NCBI GenBank assembly: GCA_020350305.1
Contig: CP070709.1
Location: 444,522 to 469,410, forward strand
DNA: 24,889 nucleotides
Reading direction: 5' to 3'
DNA from: Candidatus Bathyarchaeota archaeon
GTDB lineage: Archaea; Thermoproteota; Bathyarchaeia; Bathyarchaeales; Bathyarchaeaceae
The position numbers were made by a program, and so were the translations under genes. Below are positions 6,379-12,848 of this stretch, in pieces. The notes under the pieces are model-generated. The model was not told where the DNA came from, ran no database searches, and saw only the letters and a list, made by a program, of their open reading frames with translations. Every line of letters begins with the position of its first letter. Position 1 is the stretch's first letter.

Positions 6379-7553
6379 GCACAACTTTAATAACAACACT
6401 CGACAAAATTGATGAAGTGTTGGATACCTGTGAAGCGAGAGACTTTGAAATGCGGAAACAACTCGACTCTCTCGACATAAAAATCTTAGAAGCGCTGGGA
6501 GTTTACGGCCCAAGAAATATATCGAAGATCGCCGAGAGAATAAAGGTGCCAACACCAACGGTACGGGACAGAGTAAAAGTTCTAAAATCCCATTTTTCCT
6601 TACTTCTACAAGTGAGTGTCTACCACACTTCTATCGGCCTTAAGAAAGCTTTCGTTTTTGCTAAAGCAACCTCGGGGCGTGAACGATTACTTTGGGAATC
6701 AATGAAAGCGAACGGATATTGGCTTTACTTAACTGCACGCTACGACGCACCTGAAAGTTTCTATGGAATCTATGGTATTCCAAAAGATCATACTGAGGAG
6801 TTCAAGCAGTTTGTTGAGCGAATAGAGAAACTCGGTATAGCCCAGAGCATCAATCTGTACTGGTCCACCTGCATACAAACGTTAAACCTAACCGACAATT
6901 GGTATGACCATGAATCAAGACGGTGGAATTTCAAATGGGACAAATGGATTAAGGATATCCCCAGCCAAGGAACCTCGCTTCCTTATACACTTGTGGAGTC
7001 AGAGAGCTATCCACAGAAAGCGGATAGAATTGATGTTATTGTTTTGAAAGAGTTACAAAAGAACGCAGAATGTGAATTATGTGATATAGCGAAACTGTTA
7101 GGCGTATCCCCACAAACAATGCAATACCACTTCAAGAACCACGTGATTGCGAAAGGCCTAATCGAAGGTTATGTGGTTTTCCTGCCACACTTTGAAGCTC
7201 GATCTGATAGTTACTGCTTCAGATTTGACTTCCATGATAAGGAATTCATGGCTAGATTTGCCCTTTCACTTAAAGACAAACCTTTTGTGCGCAGCATAGG
7301 TAAGATCTTCGGAAAGAACGCTTTATTTGTCCATATATACCTCCCTAGAGAAGAATTTAGAGGTTTAACAAACAGTCTATCAAAACTAATTAGAAATGGC
7401 CAATTGAAAAGCTATGATTACGCAATCGAGGATTCTTCAAGAAAAAAGGCACAAACTATTCCATACGAATTCTTCAAAGATAAATCGTGGATCTACGACC
7501 ACAGAAAACACATGGAAAAGCTTCAAGAATTGGCAAGTCATGGTCTAAGCTGA
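6363..7553 (+). CDS. double-HTH Lrp/AsnC-like transcriptional regulator
   Basis: A 396-residue protein with two Lrp-like helix-turn-helix units. HTH 1 spans residues 36-77 (LDIKILEALGVYGPRNIS, then RIKVPTPTVRDRVKVL). HTH 2 spans residues 221-262 (DRIDVIVLKELQKNAECELC, then LGVSPQTMQYHF). The stretches between and after them (about 80-200 and 262-360) look like alpha/beta effector domains, as in tandem archaeal Lrp relatives. The long form starts at TTG 6363 and overlaps the small exported gene. ATG 6450, just before HTH 1, is an alternative that gives 367 residues. The pairing with an exported small protein suggests local control, but targets and ligand are unknown. Confidence 0.75.
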   Translation: MAQTLSTTLITTLDKIDEVLDTCEARDFEMRKQLDSLDIKILEALGVYGPRNISKIAERIKVPTPTVRDRVKVLKSHFSLLLQVSVYHTSIGLKKAFVFAKATSGRERLLWESMKANGYWLYLTARYDAPESFYGIYGIPKDHTEEFKQFVERIEKLGIAQSINLYWSTCIQTLNLTDNWYDHESRRWNFKWDKWIKDIPSQGTSLPYTLVESESYPQKADRIDVIVLKELQKNAECELCDIAKLLGVSPQTMQYHFKNHVIAKGLIEGYVVFLPHFEARSDSYCFRFDFHDKEFMARFALSLKDKPFVRSIGKIFGKNALFVHIYLPREEFRGLTNSLSKLIRNGQLKSYDYAIEDSSRKKAQTIPYEFFKDKSWIYDHRKHMEKLQELASHGLS

Positions 7554-7811
7554 CATTTGCATGCATGCACTAAATTTGATTTTAGACTTTCGTACTTACA
7601 CGAATATCAGCGGTCTTGTCACTTATTTACACCGAGGTCAAGTGAATTAATAGTAAAGCTTTTCAACAGTTTTGCAAAAGCTATGGAGTCTTTAAAAACT
7701 TAAGCTGCGTTTGCGCAGAAGTCTTCCTAAACTGACTCTTGTCAATAATGCACGCACACAATTTTATATGGGAAAAAACCGCATGCATGGTTGCAAAACA
7801 GAGGTACTTCA
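7554..7811. other. intergenic region with alternating tracts, hairpins and the nucleotidyltransferase promoter
   Basis: No coding frame is supported. An alternating tract (7558-7570) follows the regulator stop closely. A 7-bp inverted repeat AGCTTTT/AAAAGCT lies at about 7657-7682. A GC-rich hairpin CTGCG-TTTG-CGCAG lies at 7705-7718. Two more alternating tracts (7748-7760 and 7780-7789) flank the AT-rich promoter element. Confidence 0.5.
7761..7769 (+). promoter_or_regulatory. TATA box of the nucleotidyltransferase gene
   Basis: ATTTTATAT lies about 45 nt upstream of ATG 7812, which puts the transcript start near 7792 and the GAGGT ribosome site (7801-7805) in a short leader. It is bracketed by GCATGC-type tracts. 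Confidence 0.5.
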
Positions 7812-8612
7812 ATGATGAATGAAAATAGGTTGACCCGCGACATCATAATTCAAACCCTTGTAAATGCTTTGGAACCGCTTGGTTATGTCCATGCATTTTG
7901 GGAAGGAGGTGCTGCAGCCTTAAATAGAATCGATGAATGGTCCGATATCGATCTGTATTTGGTCGTGGACGACAAGAAAGTCGATGAGACTTTCCTTGCT
8001 GTTGAGAAAGCCTTGAAATCGTTGTCCCCTATTAAACAGAAGTACGATGTGCCACATCCTCCAGAGTTAGGACTTTTCCAAGCTTTCTATAGATCGGAAG
8101 GCGCAAGTGAATACCTTGTTATTGACCTCGCTGTCCTAACACTCAGCAGCCCAAACAAGTTTCTTGAACCGGAGATACATGGTGACGCTGTGTTTTTCTT
8201 CAACAAATCCGGTAAGGTCAAGGCTCCTCCATTGGATACAAAAACGATGATTGAGAAACTACTGAAAAGGTTGGAGAGATTAAGAGCAAGGTTCGATATG
8301 TTCAACAGTTTCACACAGAAGGAGATCAATAGAGGTAATTATCTCGAAGCGATGGATTTCTATCGTGTTCTTACGCTGGCTTCATTGGTTGATGCCTTGC
8401 GGATGAAGTATAGCCCTCTCCATCACGACTTTAGGACACATCACATACACTATGAAATTCCATCGGAAGAAATTGAGAAACTCAAGCGTCTTTTCTTCGT
8501 CAAGGATGAGAATGATCTACAGGAAAAATATCTTGAGGGAACTAATTGGTTCCACAAGATTGTGTCAGAGATTAATCGAAAGGAGATAGAAAGGTTAATT
8601 CGGAAATCGTAA
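7812..8612 (+). CDS. nucleotidyltransferase-fold protein
   Basis: A 266-residue protein with the DNA-polymerase-beta-like nucleotidyltransferase core. It has GG at residues 32-33 (FWEGGAAALNR), the metal-binding pair Asp45 and Asp47 in WSDIDLYLVV, and a third carboxylate Asp105 in YLVIDLAVL. A helical C-terminal half follows (about 140-266). This layout resembles antibiotic and small-molecule nucleotidyltransferases more than tRNA or RNA polymerising enzymes; the substrate is unknown. The ATG at 7812 is chosen because GAGGT lies 6 nt upstream. A TTG at 7791 would put that site inside the gene. Confidence 0.82.
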   Translation: MMNENRLTRDIIIQTLVNALEPLGYVHAFWEGGAAALNRIDEWSDIDLYLVVDDKKVDETFLAVEKALKSLSPIKQKYDVPHPPELGLFQAFYRSEGASEYLVIDLAVLTLSSPNKFLEPEIHGDAVFFFNKSGKVKAPPLDTKTMIEKLLKRLERLRARFDMFNSFTQKEINRGNYLEAMDFYRVLTLASLVDALRMKYSPLHHDFRTHHIHYEIPSEEIEKLKRLFFVKDENDLQEKYLEGTNWFHKIVSEINRKEIERLIRKS

Positions 8613-8639
8613 GGCGCGTGTGCAGGAGGCTTTAACGAT

Positions 8640-9179
8640 CTACTCTATACATTCTTTTGATCGAGCTTGATGATATGACCTGAATAGACTATACCGAGAC
8701 AGTCGTGGCCAACCAGTCTTGGCATATCTTAGTTTATCTGGGTTCTTCTTCAGCCAATTCATCATGTGAAAGAAGCTCTTTGCCCTCTTCTTGTCTCTCT
8801 CCTCCAGTGGGCTGTAGCCTAGGTTTCTTATCTCATCAAGGTATGCAGTTTCCGTGAGAAATTGTGGTTCTCCCGTAACTTTTACTCTGAAAATTCGGTC
8901 ATTGCCATACTTCCTTGTCAAATCCTTGACAGCTTTGTCGAAGATGTAACCTCTGCAGATGTATACTGGTTCATCGGGCTTCAGTTTGAGTTTGCTTAAT
9001 AGTTTGAAAACGGCCTTTGAAGCTTGTTTCAAATACTCTTTTCGATCGAATTGTGGAGATCTAAAATATTTTACATCTAAGATTTCATATGTAAATTCTT
9101 GAGTTGTGCTACGAAAAGCCCCTATAACCGCACCGAAAAGGAGGTCTCCGACACCAGCATCATCGATAATTATTGTCAT
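8640..9179 (-). CDS. conserved hypothetical protein with a TIIIDDAGVGDLLFG N-terminus
   Basis: A 179-residue soluble protein that I cannot assign to a named family. The first strand carries two adjacent aspartates followed by Gly-Val-Gly-Asp (IIIDDAGVGDLL). A strand-like YEILDVKYF follows, then a helix with many lysines. Next come VYICRGYIFDKAVKDL and a strand (IFRVKVTGEPQ). The C-terminal third is basic with aromatics (MMNWLKKNPDKLRYAKTGWP). The start of the chain is reminiscent of RNase-H-like folds, where an aspartate sits on strand 1, but this is only an impression. It starts at ATG 9179 and converges on the nucleotidyltransferase gene. Confidence 0.72.
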   Translation of the reverse strand: MTIIIDDAGVGDLLFGAVIGAFRSTTQEFTYEILDVKYFRSPQFDRKEYLKQASKAVFKLLSKLKLKPDEPVYICRGYIFDKAVKDLTRKYGNDRIFRVKVTGEPQFLTETAYLDEIRNLGYSPLEERDKKRAKSFFHMMNWLKKNPDKLRYAKTGWPRLSRYSLFRSYHQARSKECIE

Positions 9180-9374
9180 TTAGTATCGCCTCTGCACGAG
9201 TGGTCTCTACGAGTTTGCCAAGCACGCTGCCGCAAATGTGATCCCTAGGCATTGTCTCACTTTCAATCCCATTCAATAGTAGCTGACGGTGCGCTTTCTG
9301 CCTATTATGAATAACGGTAGAGCACATCGAAGAAGAAAAGATATGAAAACAATGTGAGCAGAGAATAGATGTTA

Positions 9375-9400
9375 GTATGTGCATGCATGGTGTGCGTATA
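9375..9400. repeat. long alternating purine-pyrimidine tract downstream of the VOC gene
   Basis: Two alternating runs, 15 nt (9375-9389) and 11 nt (9390-9400), are separated by a single phase break. GCATGC lies at 9381-9386. The tract borders the terminator-like hairpin of the VOC gene. Confidence 0.6.
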
Positions 9401-9421
9401 AAAAAGGGCCGACTCTTTTTT
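9399..9421 (-). terminator. terminator-like hairpin after the VOC gene
   Basis: Read leftward, AAAAAAGAG and CCCTTTTTT can pair around TCGG, immediately after the TAA of the VOC gene, and end in a T run. The mostly A-T stem would work in either direction. Confidence 0.5.
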
Positions 9422-9803
9422 AGACTCTCATTGGCTGCAACATAGCGAAGTGGTTTCCTTCAGGGTCCAGTGCAATTGTTACCCAGCCTACGTCATGGAC
9501 CTCTTGTTTTGGCTGTACAATTTTTCCTCCTAAAGCCTTGATCTTCTCAATGTATTCGTCTATCGACTCAACAGAGATGTAGTTGACTGGTTTAAACTCC
9601 GGGCGATCCTTCTTGTACATACCTCCATTCACTCCAAGTCTCAAGGGTGTGCCTTTCTCATCTGCTGGTACTGTCTCGATAATCCAGTATGGAATCGGTC
9701 CTGAACTTTTCTCAATCTTCCATCCGAAGAGTTTCGAATAGAACTTCCTCAGCTTCTCCACATCACTAGCAGGAATCTCAAAGTGCACAATCGTATGATC
9801 CAT
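9420..9803 (-). CDS. VOC (glyoxalase/dioxygenase superfamily) protein
   Basis: A 127-residue protein with the paired beta-alpha-beta-beta-beta modules of the vicinal-oxygen-chelate fold. The first module begins IVHFEIPASDVEKLRKFYSK and continues with FGWKIE. The second begins NYISVESIDEYIEKIKALGG and ends TIALDPEGNHFAMLQP. Candidate metal ligands are His7 and the glutamate in the PEGNHF segment. Relatives include glyoxalases and many uncharacterised proteins; the substrate is not visible. It starts at ATG 9803, 38 nt downstream of the second 36-residue zinc-ribbon gene, so the two may share a transcript. Confidence 0.85.
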   Translation of the reverse strand: MDHTIVHFEIPASDVEKLRKFYSKLFGWKIEKSSGPIPYWIIETVPADEKGTPLRLGVNGGMYKKDRPEFKPVNYISVESIDEYIEKIKALGGKIVQPKQEVHDVGWVTIALDPEGNHFAMLQPMRV

Positions 9804-9841
9804 AATTCTTTACACCTACACTAATCCTCCACAAGTGCCAG

Positions 9842-9952
9842 CTAGCTCTTTTTTGTATGCTTTTCTTTAGGTGCTCCGCATTTCGAGCATGTTGCTTGGC
9901 GACATCTACTAGCGTATTCAGTTTTACATTCTGCACATACCCAGGTTGGCAT
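9842..9952 (-). CDS. 36-residue zinc-ribbon microprotein, copy B
   Basis: MPTWVCAECKTEYASRC...CSKCGAPKEKHTKKS, ending in TAG. Four cysteines form two CxxC knuckles (Cys6/Cys9 and Cys22/Cys25), with an extra Cys17 and a lysine-rich tail, which is a minimal zinc ribbon. GGAG lies just upstream of the ATG (GAAAGGAGAATA). Length, start, stop and most residues match copy A at 5080-5190, and differences are mostly conservative, which suggests selection on the peptide. It lies 38 nt upstream of the VOC gene, whereas copy A precedes a DUF3795 gene, so the neighbour is not fixed. The role is unknown; nucleic-acid binding or metal sensing would fit. Confidence 0.75.
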   Translation of the reverse strand: MPTWVCAECKTEYASRCRQATCSKCGAPKEKHTKKS

Positions 9953-9969
9953 ATTTTTATTCTCCTTTC

Positions 9970-10022
9970 AATTATGCTAGATGTCCCTTACTGTGAAGTG
10001 AACTATTAAAAATTTCGCACAT
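9970..10022 (-). promoter_or_regulatory. promoter region of zinc-ribbon copy B, conserved with copy A
   Basis: Read leftward, TGCGAAAT is followed by TTTTTAATAG (candidate TATA) and GTTCACTTCACAGTAAGGG. The block aligns with the same elements upstream of copy A, so the duplication carried its control region. Confidence 0.45.
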
Positions 10023-10048
10023 GTTGAAGGAAGACAAACATGACTTTT

Positions 10049-10651
10049 TCATCTTGAGAACCTATCGTTCTTCCAGACGTCTGCAGTGTCACTGTAGCCT
10101 CGACTTTCCCAATAGCCTATCTCCTTCCTTGAAGTGAATTTTATCCTCGTAATCCACATGGCACTTTTATAGGCGTATTTGTCTGGAACAACCAGTCGCA
10201 AAGGAGCACCGATTCCTTCTTCAAGATATTTACCATCGAGTTTGTAGGCTAGAAGGATGTTGCCTCCCAGAAGTTCCTTCAGCGAAAGAGAAGTTGTGTA
10301 CTTATCTGCGCATCCGAAGGAAACAAACTTCACAGTATCCTCAGGTTCTACCATGGTTACTATGCGTTTGAAACGAATTCCTTCCCACTTGAGACCTAAG
10401 ACGCTCCATCCTTCTACACAATGAAAATCGCTTACAGATTCAACCGTCGGAAGTTTCAGAAGATCATTCCAACTCAGTTTTACGGATTTCTTAACTTCTC
10501 CCTCTATTGTCAAAATCCATTTTCTTAAATCAATCTTTGGAACAGAGCCTCCAATGGTTGGGTGATCCTTGCCCCATTTTAATAGCCGTTTGATTGGCTT
10601 CTGACCTGGAGGCTAGCCTTTACGTTTGCTATCATTATTATCTGATGGCAT
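10049..10651 (-). pseudogene. sulfite-oxidase-like molybdopterin protein interrupted by an in-frame TAG
   Basis: The frame from TTG 10513 encodes most of a sulfite-oxidase-like (SUOX/YedY) molybdopterin domain, including the molybdenum-ligand cysteine in FHCVEGWS (Cys78 counting from 10651). Homology does not stop at 10513. The same frame upstream reads PPGQKPIKRLLKWG through IDLRKWI, the conserved PPGQ-to-DLxxW start of this family. Between 10513 and 10612 there is no ATG, GTG or TTG. A TAG at 10613-10615 separates PPGQ from MPSDNNDSKRKG, which begins at ATG 10651. Ignoring the TAG gives 200 residues, about the usual size. A nonsense mutation (for example Leu TTG to TAG) or a sequence error is likeliest. 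TAG is the normal stop of many genes here, so readthrough is less likely. Confidence 0.72.
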
Positions 10652-10695
10652 GTCTTATTCCAGAGAATACACAAAGTACGAGAGATAAGTCTTAT

Positions 10696-10706
10696 CATGC
10701 GCATGC
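10696..10706. repeat. alternating tract with GCATGC upstream of the molybdoenzyme gene
   Basis: CATGCGCATGC lies 45 nt upstream of ATG 10651. Confidence 0.45.
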
Positions 10707-10810
10707 TATTACTTAAAGAGGCTCCTATGCTTCAGACTAGAGATTTCTGATTTTATACTTCATAACCAAGTCTGGATTTCATAAACCTAGAAAGTTAATC
10801 TAAGCTAACG

Positions 10811-10939
10811 GTGGCCACCTTGGCTGAGAAAACCGCAGAGAAGTGTAAGGACTTGTCTGTGAGAAAGGTGAAGGCTATAAGAGAATTCGCCACTAATTCA
10901 GAACGAAGAGTAGTCAGTCTGTTAGGTCGAGGGGATTAA
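10811..10939 (+). CDS. possible small basic protein upstream of nitroreductase
   Basis: A 42-residue frame begins with GTG (MATLAEKTAEKCKDLSVRKV, then IREFATNSERRVVSLLGRGD) and ends in TAA 2 nt before the nitroreductase start. The amphipathic lysine/arginine-rich composition is plausible for a helical peptide. The ribosome binding site is weak and I know no relative. It may instead be only the leader of the nitroreductase mRNA, in which case the nitroreductase ribosome site (GAGGGG) falls within its last codons, a layout seen in translationally coupled pairs. Confidence 0.35.
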   Translation: MATLAEKTAEKCKDLSVRKVKAIREFATNSERRVVSLLGRGD

Positions 10940-10941
10940 GG

Positions 10942-11484
10942 TTGGATGTTTTCGAGGCTATTCAAAAGAGGAAATCAGTTAGGTCATATAAGTCTACACC
11001 AGTTCCGGTTGATAAACTGAGGAAGGTCTTGGAGGCAGCTAGGCTGGCTCCTTCAGCAGGAAGCGTTCAGCCTTGGCACTTTATCTTGGTCGTAGATCCA
11101 GATAAGAGAAGAAAGATCGCTAGGGGATGTAGATTTGGTCGTTTTTTGGCAGAGTCGCCTGTGGTTATTGTTGGATGTGGCAATCAGAGGGCTTCTCCGC
11201 GTTGGTATGCCATTGATACATGCATTGCCATGGAGAATCTTGTGCTAGCCGCTACTGGCGAGGGACTTGGAACATGCTGGATAGGTCTCTTTAATGAAAA
11301 AGAGATTAGAGAAATGTTGAAAATACCTAGCCGTCTGGAGGTGGTGGCGCTATTGGCCTTAGGCTACCCAGGAGAGAAGCTGGATATCTCAGCTAAGCTA
11401 GCTCACTTGATAAGACCTAGAAAGAAACTGAGGAAAATAGTCCACGTCGAAGAGTATGGCAAAAAGTTTCCAAGCCTCTCATAA
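10942..11484 (+). CDS. nitroreductase-family flavoprotein
   Basis: A 180-residue FMN-binding nitroreductase fold. The N-terminal FMN-phosphate motif is clear (KRKSVRSYKSTPVPVDKL), followed by ARLAPSAGSVQPWHFILV. The C-terminal glycine-rich segment is EGLGTCWIGLFNEKEIREML, then VALLALGYPGE. Family members reduce nitro compounds, quinones or flavins with NAD(P)H as homodimers; the substrate cannot be told. The start is TTG 10942 (MDVFEAIQKRKS). No ATG precedes the conserved start of the fold, and GAGGGG lies 6-11 nt upstream. The rubrerythrin gene follows but has its own promoter. Confidence 0.9.
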   Translation: MDVFEAIQKRKSVRSYKSTPVPVDKLRKVLEAARLAPSAGSVQPWHFILVVDPDKRRKIARGCRFGRFLAESPVVIVGCGNQRASPRWYAIDTCIAMENLVLAATGEGLGTCWIGLFNEKEIREMLKIPSRLEVVALLALGYPGEKLDISAKLAHLIRPRKKLRKIVHVEEYGKKFPSLS

Positions 11485-11505
11485 AATGTTTGCAAGAACA
11501 CACAA

Positions 11506-11513
11506 CTTATATT
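11506..11513 (+). promoter_or_regulatory. TATA box of rubrerythrin
   Basis: CTTATATT lies about 40 nt upstream of ATG 11552, which predicts a short leader. GGTGA at 11540-11544 serves as ribosome site. Confidence 0.5.
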
Positions 11514-11551
11514 GAATTTGTTCGATATTTTGAGTTAACGGTGAAATTATA

Positions 11552-12055
11552 ATGAGTAGGACAATTGAGAATTTGAAGGATGCGTTTGCAGGTGAGTCGC
11601 AAGCAAATCGACGATATTTGGCCTTTGCTGAAAAGGCTGAGAAAGAAGGCTTGATGCAAGCTGCAAAACTTTTTAAGGCAGCAGCAGAAGCAGAGACAAT
11701 ACATGCTCTGAATCATCTTAGAACAATGGGAGAGATAAAATCAACAATTGAGAATTTGGATGCTGCAGTTTCTGGGGAGACCTTTGAGTTTAATGAAATG
11801 TACCCGAAATACTTGAGTATCGCCAAACAAGAAGAAAAAAATCAAGCGGCTTGGAGCTTTGATGTGGCAAACAAGGTTGAGCAGGTACATGCTGGTTTGT
11901 TCTCAAAGGCTGTTGAAGCGTTAAGAAATAACAAGGAATTAACAAAAATCGACTATTATGTTTGCAGCGTCTGTGGGAACACTGTCGAAGGCATGGCGCC
12001 AGAAAAATGTTCAATCTGCGGAGCACTGAAAACAAAATTCTTCAAGGTAGCCTAG
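11552..12055 (+). CDS. rubrerythrin
   Basis: A 167-residue rubrerythrin of the usual order. An N-terminal four-helix di-iron domain (about residues 1-130) is followed by a C-terminal rubredoxin domain with Cys138xxCys141 and Cys153xxCys156. Di-iron ligands fall in FAGESQANRRY (Glu15), the AEAETIH region, the GETFEFNEMY region, EEKNQAA (Glu94/95) and KVEQVHAG (Glu110, His113). Rubrerythrins reduce hydrogen peroxide in anaerobes and microaerophiles, with electrons passing through the rubredoxin part. It has its own TATA box. The stop is followed directly by a short CG-alternating run. Confidence 0.96.
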   Translation: MSRTIENLKDAFAGESQANRRYLAFAEKAEKEGLMQAAKLFKAAAEAETIHALNHLRTMGEIKSTIENLDAAVSGETFEFNEMYPKYLSIAKQEEKNQAAWSFDVANKVEQVHAGLFSKAVEALRNNKELTKIDYYVCSVCGNTVEGMAPEKCSICGALKTKFFKVA

Positions 12056-12143
12056 CGCGCGCAAAGGCGACTTCATTTTACGATTTTTAAGATTTTGTCG
12101 ACTAGAGGAATAATTTGCATGCATGAATTTACAACAATGGTCT

Positions 12144-12189
12144 TTTTAGTGGTTTAATGTTGGAAAAACCATTAAAGTAACCACTAAAA
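12144..12189. repeat. nested inverted repeat followed by a T run
   Basis: TTTTAGTGGTT (12144-12154) pairs with AACCACTAAAA (12179-12189). Inside this, TAATG (12155-12159) pairs with CATTA (12170-12174). A TTTTTT run follows at about 12193. It could be a terminator, the core of a small RNA or a small mobile-element end. Confidence 0.6.
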
Positions 12190-12296
12190 TCCTTTTTTCC
12201 CAAAAACTCAGAAACTTCAATGAAAATATTGTTTAAAAATTTGAAAATCTAACATCAATTAGTGCTTTTTTTAAATCCTCCAAAAATTAATTGGTT

Positions 12297-12313
12297 AAGC
12301 TCATTTTGAGCTT
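12297..12313. repeat. 7-bp perfect hairpin
   Basis: AAGCTCA-TTT-TGAGCTT lies in the AT-rich gap and is followed by a CTTTTC stretch. It is terminator-like but far from any stop codon. Confidence 0.5.
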
Positions 12314-12628
12314 CTTTTCAAAGAGCTGTCTTATTTCACGGAAAGGGAGAGTTTCCAATAGTTTTCACAGCTTCTTTTAAACAAATTTTGCATTTAGTTT
12401 CAATGAAACTGTTCAACCAAGTCTGGTGTTAATTGTCGAGCAGACCCAAAAACAAGCTTTTTGCGGTTTGGTTACCAAAAGATGATTGCGAATGGTTTGA
12501 GAACTATTAAAAATTAATTCTCTTGGAGCAGACAAAGCAGAAAGATTCAGACAATATCTCTGTAGCTCATGATTTCCATTGGTTGATTTATCTCATCTAC
12601 GAGACAACCTCACTTTCACGCGTGAACT

Positions 12629-12649
12629 ATGTGTGCGCATGCATGCGTG
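12629..12649. repeat. longest alternating purine-pyrimidine tract of the window
   Basis: Twenty-one bases alternate without a break and contain two overlapping GCATGC hexamers (12637-12646). The palindrome TTCACGCGTGAA ends three bases before it, at 12626. Such CG/CA-rich alternation can favour left-handed DNA under negative supercoiling. Confidence 0.7.
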
Positions 12650-12848
12650 AAAATAGGAGATATTGTTATAGAACTTTTCTTCACAAACTTTTTATTCAAA
12701 ACAAAGAAGTTCTTGCATAGCTTTAGTGAGAACGCAAAAAGCAGATAGTTATAGAATGCTGTTTGCGCACGCATTTGTTGCCTCTTCAGGAGCGCCAAGG
12801 TGGGGCGCAATGAAACAAATACCAATGACTTTAGGAGGAATAGAAAAA

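Larger units (their letters stand above)
12056..12848. other. long AT-rich intergenic region without supported gene
   Basis: This is the longest gap in the window. It holds two hairpins (12144-12189 and 12297-12313), an alternating tract at 12116-12125, the palindrome TTCACGCGTGAA at 12615-12626, a 21-nt alternating tract at 12629-12649, and another tract at 12764-12774. Short frames here lack ribosome sites and recognisable domains. The 3' end is presumably the leader and promoter region of the secreted protein gene. Confidence 0.55.

Noticed and set aside
9160..9384. 74-codon leftward frame with signal-like start
   Set aside because: Its start lies at the alternating tract, it has no ribosome site, and the hydrophobic, cysteine-rich beginning is chance.
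10613..10615. Pyrrolysine decoding of the TAG in the molybdoenzyme gene
   Set aside because: TAG ends at least eight other genes in the window, which does not suit a genome that reads TAG as an amino acid, and this enzyme family is not known to need pyrrolysine.
12523..12720. 65-codon rightward frame before the secreted-protein gene
   Set aside because: It has a TTG start without a ribosome site, includes the 21-nt alternating tract as codons, and has no domain.
12726..12848. 41-codon N-terminal extension of the secreted protein
   Set aside because: The ATG at 12849 has GGAGG at proper spacing and begins the signal peptide. The extension would bury that signal.
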